Of a stretch of 64,000 nt of DNA, positions 53,790-64,000 are shown piece by piece (position 1 is the stretch's first letter; each line of letters starts with the position of its first letter). A program made the position numbers and the translations under genes. The notes under the pieces are model-generated. The model did no database searches. It was not told the DNA's origin and was given only the letters and a program-made list of their open reading frames with translations. This DNA is from Strongylocentrotus purpuratus (lineage: Eukaryota > Echinodermata > Echinoidea > Camarodonta > Strongylocentrotidae): NCBI RefSeq assembly GCF_000002235.5, contig NW_022145596.1:4026352-4090351 (forward strand), read 5' to 3'.

Positions 53790-56735
53790 CTACTACTATA
53801 GCGCAGTGCAGTATAGAATGTGTGTCACGTTGGCATAGCTGTACAGTGCATAGACCAAAAGCTTCAGTCTCTGATATCGACGGTGGTTCCGCTGAGATTG
53901 CATCTGGCTCCACTGACCGCCTCTTTACATAGACTTGAAGTACGGCCTATGCCGTACTAGTGGATCAAATGGTTTGGTTCGGCAGGACCGCGATGAATGA
54001 GATATGCAACGAGATTTTCACTCTTTACATCCTCATAAATGCACTTTTGCTGCAATATTACATTAGGCTAATAAAAATATAAAAAATAACAAACAAATAT
54101 GGCTTTGACTTACGATAGATTGCTCATTTACAGTGTATATCCTAAATTAATGATTAGGCCTAATCCGAGAAAGTCTCGTAGTCGACATGATTCGTTGTCA
54201 TCCATCTTGGTTTTAATTAATGAATATTCATTTTTTCTTTTCGAACGTCCAATAGCTACGTACGAGTCAACCCAGTGATATATGAATATTCATAAACCCA
54301 ATACGAAACGAGTGCTCTGATAGTCTGATTGGCCATTTGCTATGTTTTGGTAGGTTGACCCGGAAATATATTGGCCAGGTGAAGTAATAGATTACTAATT
54401 TGAATGGATGAACGGTATATGGATAAACCATATACATGTAAGTAAGTCCAAAAATTTCGCATTTGTATGATAGGTCAATTATTATTATTTAGTGTAAATA
54501 GGAGTACATACTTAATTTATATCTGATTTATAAATCAGAAAATTAGATCTAAATAGTGAAAATCGGGGAAGAAAGCTCTATCACCATAAGTGGCAGCTGG
54601 ATTGGCCAGATTACCCCCACGGTACGAGATCTCTGGGTTATCGTCTGTATATGGGAAATGTCAACAAATGTCAGTTTAAGAAATGACCCATATTAGACGG
54701 TTATTTCTGTCTATACAGTGCAGTGCGAGTCAAAAAAAGTTTACACCTAGAAAATTGCTAATTATTTTATAAGTCCTCTATGAACAGTAAATTATTAAAC
54801 ATCTTATGAAAGAATATTTTATCCCGAATCATTAGAAATCTTTTTTGTGTGGTATGTGTTCACGCTTGGATGAACAGGAGGCATCGTTTGCGAGAGTGCA
54901 AAAATAGACTTGCACCAAAGTTGCTTAATTATGACTTGATGTTTGAATAAAACAATTGAGATTTGGGAATGAATGAATTTGGTCATTGCAGATCCAAATA
55001 ACATCCCTATCAAAATTAATCATGTAATGCCACACATATGACAAATATCGATTATCAACAAACATGTGTGTGCATGTGTGTGTATGTGTGTGTGCATGTG
55101 TGACTTTGCTTCTGCAAAAAGCATAGCAATGCATCTCATTTGATACATTCAAGTTATTCTTTCACTTTAATCCCAACATATCACATAGTGTAGGCAGTGA
55201 CTCTGAAAGACGTGACTCATTTTCGAACCTGCGTCCTTGGCTGAATCAGTTTGTAACTTGTCTCTAGTGTCTAGTCTAGTTTTCAGGGTATTTTTTAGTC
55301 ATGATGATCATTACTATAACCAATTATACTACCCCCACCTTGTGTGTCCACACATAGGAGCATCACTATCCTGGCTGTGAAGTAAAAGCTGTGCTTTTGA
55401 TTCTCAACATTTCAAACACCACTGTACAAAACTCAACTGATTTCACTCAAAATCGGTACTTTAGTGACAATTGATGACACCTAAATAGCAGTAAAATACA
55501 TTTTTTTAAACTTACTGATGCTAAAAAGAATAATTTAAAAATTCAAAAGTAAGTCTAGTGTCAAACTTTGCTTACAGCTGCATCAACATGATTGTGTACA
55601 GTCTATGCAATATTGTGTGGTGTGTGTATTTGTGTATGGGTCTAAAAATACCCGCCTCACAGTAAGCATGCAGTGCTAGAGGTCATTCAATACGCATTGG
55701 CATTGACTCTCTATGCTTTGCTGGAGTGTGTGTGTCGGCCGTCGGGACATTTTGGGTATCCAGATTTTTGGTTATCCCGATAAATAGGAAAGGATTTCAA
55801 ACATTCATGGTGGTTAGTCTGCTTGATGGTTATAATATATTTCATGTAACTGCAAATCTATTGACAGCTTTATTTTCAAGTGTCAGACCCTCTCGAAGAG
55901 AAGAGGGCAGATGTTTTATTGTTGATTGTATTTTTGGCATTCAGTCATATTTGACTTATGATTTATGCCAAGTGAAGTAGAGGGAGCAGTTGGTGTACTA
56001 GTACTAGGAATGGAAGATACAATTACAACTCTGGGTGGCAAAACATCAGATTTTAAGCTCTGTTTAAACTTAAGGATAAATACAAAGGATGGCTAACTCA
56101 CTTGTCTTTGCCGTTTCTGCTGATTCTCTGCCATAAATTATTCTAAAACAAAAATACAAATACATACCGGTAAATTTCAACCCCCCCCCCCCCCCCCCAA
56201 AAAAAAAAAAAAAAAAATCAGTTTGAAAAATGTTTGTCCTTTTGTAAACATTTTTCGCCTAAACACTGTCATCAATCGAAAATGGTTGGTATTCTGTTAA
56301 ATGAAAATTGTTGTTGTTGATGAGATGTACAGCTTAAGTTTATATTTATATTTATATTAATTCATGTGCATTGCTGGCTGCCTACAAAAGTCAGAGAGAT
56401 ATCTGTGGCAATTGAGCCGCTGTGCAGAGAGGTGGAGAAAACAAACCTTAGTGTTAACTTTGTATGTGCCAGAGATAGCATATACATAAACATGTGCGCA
56501 TCTTAGCTGTGCATTTTCACGTTTTGATAGGAAGTATTTTGCATATTAGGAGTGGTAGGAAAGAATGATGCACTTTCACCTACCTGTACATTCTAGAACT
56601 TGGCTTTAGAACAAGATAATTTTTATAATTCCATACAACAGAGCTTCTTTCTGTTTCTCATGTCATTCTAAATTTCTACAGTGAAACCAGTATAAAGATA
56701 AAGGCCACTCAAGGGTCAAGGGAGACCAGAAATGA
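53790..56735. other. No gene recognised
   Basis: AT-rich sequence. A (TG)n tract is at 55062-55098, and TATACATGTA-like runs and short open frames occur without domain signatures or splice-consistent coding blocks. A long C run followed by an A run is at 56180-56217, just before the next element. Confidence 0.45.
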
Positions 56736-56740
56736 GGCCA

Positions 56741-57032
56741 GGGGGGTGTTTCATGAAGAGTTCGTAAAGTTACGCATGAATTTATGAACAACTTGTACAT
56801 GAAGTGCCAGATAGGATGCCCAAAGTTTTTTCTGATATTTCCAATAACCTCAATTAAATTATGGCAAAAAATATAATTTGCATTAAAAATGGTTGTTATA
56901 ATAAGAATGTTAATCTACATCTGCACAGTTCAACTTAATAAATAATGATTAAGCATCCCATTTGGCTTTTCATATAAAAGTCGTTCGTAAAGTCATGCGT
57001 AACTTTACGAACAGTTTTATGAAACACCCCCC
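56741..57032. mobile_element. MITE with TTTCATGAA / TTCGTAAAGTTACG inverted ends (292 bp)
   Basis: GGGGGGTGTTTCAT at the left, then GTTCGTAAAGTTACGCATGA; the right end is the complement of GGGGGGTGTTTCAT, followed by GTTCGTAAAGTTACGCATGA. The middle is AT-rich and non-coding. No clear target duplication. Confidence 0.8.
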
Positions 57033-57399
57033 AGATTACAATGTATGAAGGTGGTCTCCATATTAGGAAACTTCCTAGTGCAGAGGTCAGACATGTTGGA
57101 CTTCTTCAATGTTAAGATTATCATTATGCAGATCTTTTCTTTGTTGTTTTCTGTTTTGTTCAGATTTGATCATATCCACCTTACCATTAAGCTTCCCTGC
57201 TGGTCTTAATTGTTTTAAAAAAAAATTAAAATTGTCAAGCATACCTAACTCATCCGTGGGCAAAAATCAAATACAGAAATGAGCAAGTGTGTCACACACA
57301 GTGACCCTTTTATCATAATTATGCCCTTTTAGTTTTATCTTTTATCTTATGACTGAGGACGCTGGTCACCCACCCATACTGCTATTGATCACAACTCAA

Positions 57400-57430
57400 T
57401 TGTTTCTCTCTCTCTCTCTCTCTCGCTCTC
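57400..57430. repeat. (TC)n microsatellite
   Basis: An almost pure TC dinucleotide run of about 28 bases. Confidence 0.9.
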
Positions 57431-57839
57431 TTTCTTTATCTGAAATCTGAAATACTTGTCTACAGTGTATGCAATTTCGTATGATTTCATATTCATATTT
57501 TGTAATTTGTACATGTATGATGACTGGTAAATATTTTTGTAATGACCATAATCATAAAGTATAAAGTATTACCAGACTGTTTGAATATGAACAACACATC
57601 TTGTTTAGATTAGGAGTTATGGGTTATTGAATATTAATTGTCAAGAAATTCATGGTGCAGATGTAGAAAAACATCAGAATTTGTGTGACTTCGAGTATGA
57701 TAAATCACTGTACAAAACCAGGCATCTCTCTGCAACCAAGTGGCTAATTTTGTAATTCTTACTATTCATACCTAGAACAACCACTTCGTAATTTCCTTTA
57801 GTGTATTTTCCATTTTAATGGTTTATCTATGTTTGCAAG

Positions 57840-57912
57840 AAACTATTGTATTCTTTGCCTTTGTATGTTTTTATGACAATGGTGAATAAATTCAATTCAA
57901 TTCAATTCAAAC
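57840..57912 (+). repeat. LINE-like 3' tail
   Basis: TTTGTATGTTTTTATGACAA, TGGTGAATAAATTCAATTCA and further ATTCA units resemble the polyadenylation-like end and short repeat tail of CR1/L2-type LINEs. No ORF remnant was identified upstream. A similar end, AAATAAATCAAATCAAATCA, is at 59680-59717. Confidence 0.5.
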
Positions 57913-59005
57913 TTAATCCAGTGATGCATCTTGCACGAAGTACCTGCTCATTGAATTTGGCACTGTATTCACTGGTTGACTAAACTTTCAGTTTCAGGAG
58001 ACAAATCAACGAACTCTAAGCAAATTGGCTCAGATTTGGTTATTGTACAGGTTTCCACACAACTCCCTGCATGACCTATTTTCTTAGATTAAAGGTAATA
58101 CAAAGTTTTGGGAATATTTCATATTTCATGATTGCTGAACCTATTACGGATGGACAATCGATGTGATTCTTTCTTTGATCCAACAAGATCCGCCGCATTC
58201 TGATTATGTAAATCTAAATGAGAACATTCAGCTGTTTTTAATTTTTTTTTTTTAATTAAAAAAATTGCCACCACCATACTACAGTTGAAGTATCCCAGGT
58301 CCGTCTCCAATAACTCACAAGATTTTACCGGGAGTTGCAGTTGAAGGTGCCAGTTTAATAATAATAATAATAGTAAACAATGCTGTTTTTAAAACCAAAG
58401 ATGACAGACTACTTTTCCTCCCAGTCCAAACAGAAATTCTGACATTTGGTGCAAAATGTGCGTAAGACTTGAGGGAAAAAAGTAATGAAACGACAATTCA
58501 AAATTCCAAGCGGTTGCGATGCAATCGCCGGAAATGTAGAGGAAAGGGGGCCTCCCAGGCCCTTCCCCCTCCCCCCCCCCCCCAGTACAATAAGGGTTAA
58601 TACTGGTGTTATATGAGTTCATGCCCTTTTGGCTTTATGAGAATTCCACAGCCCAAAATTAGTGTTTAGAAATGAACACACTTCAAAAGCCAACACTTTT
58701 CTACTATTTTATAAATTTAATGATATGACGAGCACTTCTTTTATAACTTTTAAGGACAATCATACATTTTACTAGATATTACTCTTTAACAAGTTTCATA
58801 CTGAATCTGGCCCTGGCCTGGTGGGGAAAAAATACTGCCGGAGCGGTAAGCGATTTAGTTCTGGGAAGCTCCAAAAGAGGTCTGGTATTGGTTTAAAAAA
58901 TTTTAAAATAAAAAAAATTATATATCACTCAGGAAATCACACTTACAATTAAAAAACGTAAAATGGCTCCCTCAAACAAATCAGTATTAAAAAAACAAAA
59001 CAACC

Positions 59006-59185
59006 TGGTCTGGCTTGCTTGAGGCTGTAAGGTCAGTGCAAACTCAGTCTGAACCTTGTTTTTTACACAGAAAATACACAAAAGGCTAAGGTAATAATAT
59101 TATTGAAATTGCCTTTGGGGAGAACAGTATTGATGCTGATGAGGCTACACTGGGTAAACAAGACATATTAGTATCATCATAACAG
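59006..59185 (+). repeat. Dispersed repeat, plus-strand copy
   Basis: CTTGAGGCTGT(A/G)AGGTCA…, AATACACAAAAGGCT, GAGAACAGTATTGATGCTGA and CTGGGTAAACAAGACAT match 63600-63760 in reverse orientation over about 170 bp. It ends in AT-rich sequence like a retroposon tail, so SINE or LINE 3' origin is likely. Confidence 0.8.
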
Positions 59186-59279
59186 ATCACATGCATTTGA
59201 AAATCTGTTTCGCTTTCGCTTTCCTGTCATAGAATTGCTGACATGGTGCATTTATGTACATGTATTTGTTTTAACTGCT

Positions 59280-60427
59280 AATATAGACCAGTTCTGGTTA
59301 GTTCTGGTTATGCGATTGCATGGAGATGTATATGGGACTATGCGATATCTGTCCAGTCCGGATAGATATGATAATTTACAATTAGTAGGTGGTATCCTGG
59401 CAAAATATGTAGCATCCCCTCTTTCTTTTTTCTTCTTTTTTCTGTCTTTTCCCCCTTTACCAATATTTTGTTCCACCATATTTTTATCATTATGTATCCT
59501 TTGAGGGTAGTCATACTATCAAGCTTTCCTTACTTTGTCAACCCTCCTGTTTGATGTTTTCAATTAGTTACAGCCAGCCTTACTTTATTCTACATATATT
59601 CTTTTGTCATGTTTAAATTTGCAATATTTTTTGGTTATATATTTGTAAAAATGCAAAAGAAAAAGAAAATCAAACAGAAATAAATAAATCAAATCAAATC
59701 AAATCAAATCAAATTAGTCAAAACATATTCTTTCACATGATTGGTAATACATGTAAGAGCTTCCATTTCATTTTTTGAGAGGGGGCGTTTCATAAAACTG
59801 ATCTACAGTATACCTACATGTAAAGGTATAGACCAGTTTGGAAACGCCCCCCTCTCAAAAAATGAAATGGAACCTCTTATTACCAATCGTCTGAAAGTAT
59901 ATGTTTTGACAAGTACGTGATGATACAAATTTTGCCGGGAAACTGCCTTCTTATTGATATATTTGGTAAATTATTATATCTATCCGGACTGGATAGATAT
60001 CGCACACATGTCGCGTAGTCCCATATACATCTTTCTTTGTACAGTGCTTGTAACTTTACCAAGACTGGGCCCAATTTCTTATCATTTTGATGATTCCAGA
60101 ACCTTGCAATACACACCAATACTTATATGCTAGATGTTTAACCTTTTCTGATCGATTCCACAACATTTCTTTCACAATGCCAATCGCATGACCAGAACTG
60201 GTCTTTACCTATAAAGATAAAGTTGAGTTCTGGACATGCGATTGCATTGTGAAAGAAATGTTGTGGAATCGATCAGATTAGGTTGATCATCTAGCAAATA
60301 AGTATTGGTGTGTACTGCAAGGTTCTGGAATCATCCAAATGAAAAGAAATTTGGCCCAGTCTTGGTAAAGTTACAAGCAATGTATACAGGTACACAAAGA
60401 CTTATATGGGACTACACAAACATGTGG
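59280..60427. repeat. Nested palindromes (foldback complex)
   Basis: Palindrome 1: arms 59720-59815 and 59820-59909, with CATTTTTTGAGAGGGGGCGT at its core. Palindrome 2: arms 60004-60199 and 60226-60427 (AGTCCCATATAC … TTCCACAACATTTCTTTCAC). A third relation inverts 59280-59390 (TATGGGACTATGCGATATCT, GTCCAGTCCGGATAGATAT) against 59965-60035. No coding content. Confidence 0.85.
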
Positions 60428-60429
60428 CA

Positions 60430-61930
60430 TAAAAATCTGTCTCAATTTTTTAAAGTTTATATGCCATATTTAGAATATTGAGGCATTTGAAGAGCCATGC
60501 TTTTCAAGGAATTTTTTTCCTCTTCACAGAACTCAACCTCCTCTTTAAGTCTACACATGTAATTAGTGGCCCAGCTATCATTAAGTCAATTTGAGAACAA
60601 TGATAGCCTGAAGTACTGTACGGTACTGTCAACATTAGCTTGAAAGGATTCTTTCTATGTGATGTAACATGCTCAAGAGCAAGCTGCTGCAGAGGTCAGC
60701 AAACATTTGATAGGCAGCAATTAACCAGGCTTTATTATGTCATGGTTATAGTTATGCTACGGTCACAAAAGTTTGTACGAACGATAATTTCGTATGAATC
60801 TCCGTTTTTCCATTGTCTTCCCGAATTTCCATTGTCTGAAAGATTTAAAAAAACTAACTCTATCTTCATTATTGCAAACATGAAAGTTTGATTGGACAAT
60901 TTTATCAAAATTGAATGCTCGGAAACATTCAAAGTAATGATTATATTATCAATTACAAAACGCTTAAATACAGCCCTGGCATACACCTGAAGAGCTCTCT
61001 GAACGCTGCCAAGATGTGTGACATCACAGGTTAAGCATGATTTGCACAAGTAGACAATGTCCCATGACATCTTACACATTTTCAGTGCCGGTTTTGTCAT
61101 CTTCTCCTCAGTCAATTCTCTTTCTCTTACATGTAGGGTTCATGATGAAGTTCTTTGAGATTTTATTATACTACATACATGTATGCCTTAGATATATACA
61201 CACAGAAAAAAAAGGGATTACAAACTTACAAAGTAGGATAATAGGATTACATTGTGCATATTGACTCTGATACTAACTGACAAGTACAATTAGCAGTGGC
61301 TGATCAATATCAAGAATATTATGTACCTGAGAGCAATTCATTCAAAGTTATGTACATGTAAGTTGTGAAATTATTGTGGAAATATACAGTACTACATGTA
61401 CCGGTACATCTTTTTTCTTTCATATGGCATGCACACTGTCAAAAGCTTTAATTCTTTCCTGCACCTCTTTGATATTTCACTATTTGTTAGGAATTACAAA
61501 ACAGAAATCCATGCAAATTGAAAATCTTTCAATAAATTGTTATTATTGTGTTTCCCCCTTTCATTTTTGTCTGGTATTACAGTACTTCATGCTATCATTC
61601 TTTTCAAATTGACTTCATGTAAAGGAAAACTGACCCGAGAAATATCTGTAGCTATTCTGAGAGATTTATTATATTCTTGCCCATTATGTGAAGTCGTTTA
61701 TGAAGTAAATGTATTCAAATTTAGGGATGCTTCCTTCCTTCCCAGGTGTTTGTGGTGTTGAAGCATTTCATTCACCTGTTATCATCCTTTGTACTGCAAT
61801 CGCCAGAATGCAAATTGCATATTGCATAAATAAGTTGGTGCTCTTTTGGGGTGAAGGTTTTTTGCAGAAATGCAATATATTTGCCAACTGCTATGTTATA
61901 GAATTTAGATAAATGAGATATATGTTCCCT
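60430..61930. other. No gene recognised
   Basis: AT-rich DNA with many ACATGTA-type motifs. Open frames lack domain signatures or supported splice sites. Confidence 0.45.
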
Positions 61931-61931
61931 T

Positions 61932-61935
<4 letters not shown>

Positions 61936-61970
<35 letters not shown>
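61936..61970. repeat. (TA)n microsatellite
   Basis: About 17 TA units in a pure run. Confidence 0.95.
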
Positions 61971-62161
61971 TTCACCAACTATAATGAACCAATCTCAGCT
62001 ATGATTTTCTCTCGTTGAAAAGTAAAGGTTTTGATATTGAGTTAAGAAGTACTTCAAATAAAGCTTGGTGCATGATACATGTACAACACCGCCTGGTACC
62101 AGTACCAGTTGCATACTATTGTTCAGGGGGGAGGGGGATCTATTCTTTCATCCCTCCTGAA

Positions 62162-63210
62162 CAGGGCTCAAATTAATTTTTCGTCCATGGGGGCTCTTCC
62201 CCCCAAAAAAGAGCCCCCGTGAGCCTTCTCACGGGGGCTCTTTTAGTACTGACGGGGGCTCTTTTTTACACAAATTTTCATTGAATTGGTACCTATGATA
62301 CTCCTCAATTATTTGCTATTTCCTAATTATCATTTTAATCAGCATTTTCCCTCTTACAAATTTACAAGCTACATATCTGTTACTGACTTTCATCCCGTGA
62401 TCCTCGATTTCTTCCCGTTGTGCACATTATTTCCTCCTCATTATTCGTAGCGGTGAGGCGATTCTGTTTTTGGTGCTTTTTTGTACAGGCGCGGAGCCAT
62501 GGGCCGATTCTAACGGCCTGCCCCCTTAGCCTCCCAAACCGGTAAAAAATAGGATACTACGTTAATTTAACCTTAAATCCCCTGACCTGCCAGTGACATA
62601 AATGCGGCATCAAAATGTTGGTGCTTCTCTGACCGTAATTAAATGCCTAAAACCCCTGAGCTTCTGGGGGCTCCACCCCCTGAACCCCCCACACCAATTT
62701 ATGCTGGCTACCCTCTACCTGATCGTAAATACTTTAGCCCCCCACTTTGATAAACGTTCCGCGGGGCCTGTGTATATAATATATACGCATACAACACTGA
62801 TCTTTATGATGTAGTACATATAAATATGGTTTAGTCGGTGGCCAGATGTCATGCAATATTGATTATTAATTATCAATTGATTGCTGGTCGCTACTGAATA
62901 ATAAACTGGTTTTCAACTGGTAAAAAATGGTCTATAGAATTTAGTTACAAAAAAACTTCTATAGAAGTATGGTATGTAATCCCGTATGATTTTTTTTGCC
63001 AAAGTTTTTTTTTGTTTGTTGCTGTTTTGGCTTCAAAAAGGTCCCAATTGGCCAAAAATGATGGGGTTCAAATTTTCAGACCCCTCCTTCATTTCCTGGG
63101 GGTCCATATTGGGCGCCAAAATAGCTTATATAGAGCACAATAGAGATATTTGGTGTATTCGGGAAAATTTGAACCTCATCGCCCATCGCCCCCGTGTATT
63201 TTGAGCGCTG
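62162..63210 (+). mobile_element. hAT-type non-autonomous element, copy 2 (1049 bp)
   Basis: CAGGGCTCAAATTAATTTTT at the start and ATTTTGAGCGCTG at the end, flanked on both sides by CTCCTGAA (62154-62161 and 63211-63218), a perfect 8-bp duplication characteristic of hAT transposons. The first ~220 bp match copy 1 (31388-31610) closely, including four CACGGGGGCTC motifs. A segment of about 380 bp (about 62385-62767) carrying AACCCCTGAGCTTCTGGGGG interrupts sequence that is continuous in copy 1. No transposase. Confidence 0.93.
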
Positions 63211-63582
63211 CTCCTGAACAATACATGTACAGTACAGTGTAGGTATTTAGTAAGAATCTACACCACTGTCTGGTACATGTATGTCACATTTACAAGAAAA
63301 TGGCTGCACCCATGTCATGCTATTTAAAAAGGCAAGAATATTTTCATTTATGTCTCTTATACACTTTCGTAAAAAATATTGTACATCAAAGGGCAGAAAT
63401 ACATCTCCATGTTTCAGAATACCTACACGTATTCTTTGGGATGAGGTTTCCTTTAATAATAACTGGGCCAGTAAGGATATGTGTAGACTTAAAACAAACA
63501 AATAAATGTTGTATCATGTTCGTAATTTTATTACAGGAAAGCAAAACTGATTTTATCATCAAATGCATACATCTTTCATAAC

Positions 63583-63775
63583 AATAATAAAATAATAACG
63601 ATAAATATAATGTCTTGTTTACCCAGGGTAGCCTCGTCAGTATCAATACTGTTCTCCCAGAGGGCAATTGCAATCATATTATTACCCAAGCCTTTTGTGT
63701 ATTTAATGTGTGAATGAGTTTCAGACCTAGTTGGCATTGACCTCACAGCCTCAAGTAGGCCAGACAAGAGTTTAA
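63583..63775 (-). repeat. Dispersed repeat, minus-strand copy
   Basis: Reverse-orientation partner of 59006-59185, with an (ATT)n-rich tail at 63580-63605. The 63-codon minus-strand frame reading GNNMIAIALWENSIDTDEAT is part of the repeat and not an independent gene. Confidence 0.8.
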
Positions 63776-64000
63776 AAATACTGATCTGCTTTAGAATTTG
63801 GTGTTGACTGTGATAGTTAAGTATTTAATTCTTTTTTTACCAGATCCCCTGTATTTTTTGTGTTATTAAGTTTGGCTGCACAGGGCCTCTGCAGGAACTC
63901 CAGCCATTGTGCATGGTGAATACATAACCAACTTGCCCTGCACAACTTGGGTGCACATGAACATTACTCCGGAACATCCTTAAATATACAGACTTTCTTG

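Overview
The window is repeat-dense animal genomic DNA, most likely from a marine invertebrate deuterostome such as an echinoderm. The evidence is split genes with GT-AG introns, an APE-type LINE, abundant MITEs, hAT, LINE and satellite families, very many long poly-G/poly-C runs, and a gene for a stand-alone P2X7-type cytoplasmic (ballast) domain of the kind common in such animals. The phylum is an inference and cannot be proven from this sequence alone.

Confident protein-coding content is sparse. (1) A minus-strand internal exon at 2838-3005 probably belongs to a coiled-coil gene. (2) A minus-strand PC4/Sub1-like single-exon gene lies at 14803-15138. (3) A nearly intact two-ORF LINE lies on the plus strand at about 36.9-42.5 kb: ORF1 37199-38929 is a coiled-coil protein, and ORF2 (to 42408) carries APE endonuclease, reverse transcriptase and a C-terminal CCHC knuckle. 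(4) A three-exon plus-strand gene fragment at 43678-45006 belongs to a transposase-like family of unknown biochemistry. (5) A complete three-exon minus-strand gene at 47201-49148 encodes a 234-residue protein with an acidic N-terminus and the P2X7 cytoplasmic ballast domain, without any channel domain. Genes 4 and 5 are tail to tail.

The rest is mainly a mobile-element graveyard, and several elements can be delimited by their own target-site duplications. These are: a TTAA-flanked MITE family (777-1316, 13490-13674) whose empty site is preserved in a neighbouring duplicate; a 390-bp element with 9-bp target duplication that encloses a tRNA-like SINE body (24430-24819); two hAT-type non-autonomous elements (31388-33368, 62162-63210, the latter with a perfect 8-bp duplication); a TA-flanked MITE family (12567-13106, 32747-32895); and a 4.15-kb composite (17748-21898). 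Degraded coding remnants are a LINE C-terminus (20343-20700, minus) and a hAT dimerisation domain (26417-26755, minus).

Satellite-like arrays are dispersed. One ~110-bp GC-palindrome satellite occurs in four arrays plus fragments (7.1-8.3, 9.7-10.7, 25.2-25.6, 34.5-35.7 kb) and sits inside a longer element with conserved ends. Other arrays are a GA-rich compound satellite (22.0-23.8 kb), a (TTC)n block (5.0-5.5 kb), a ~50-bp G-rich array (26.8-27.5 kb), and a nearly perfect 280-bp tandem duplication (27.46-28.01 kb). The 59.2-60.4 kb segment is a nest of long palindromes.
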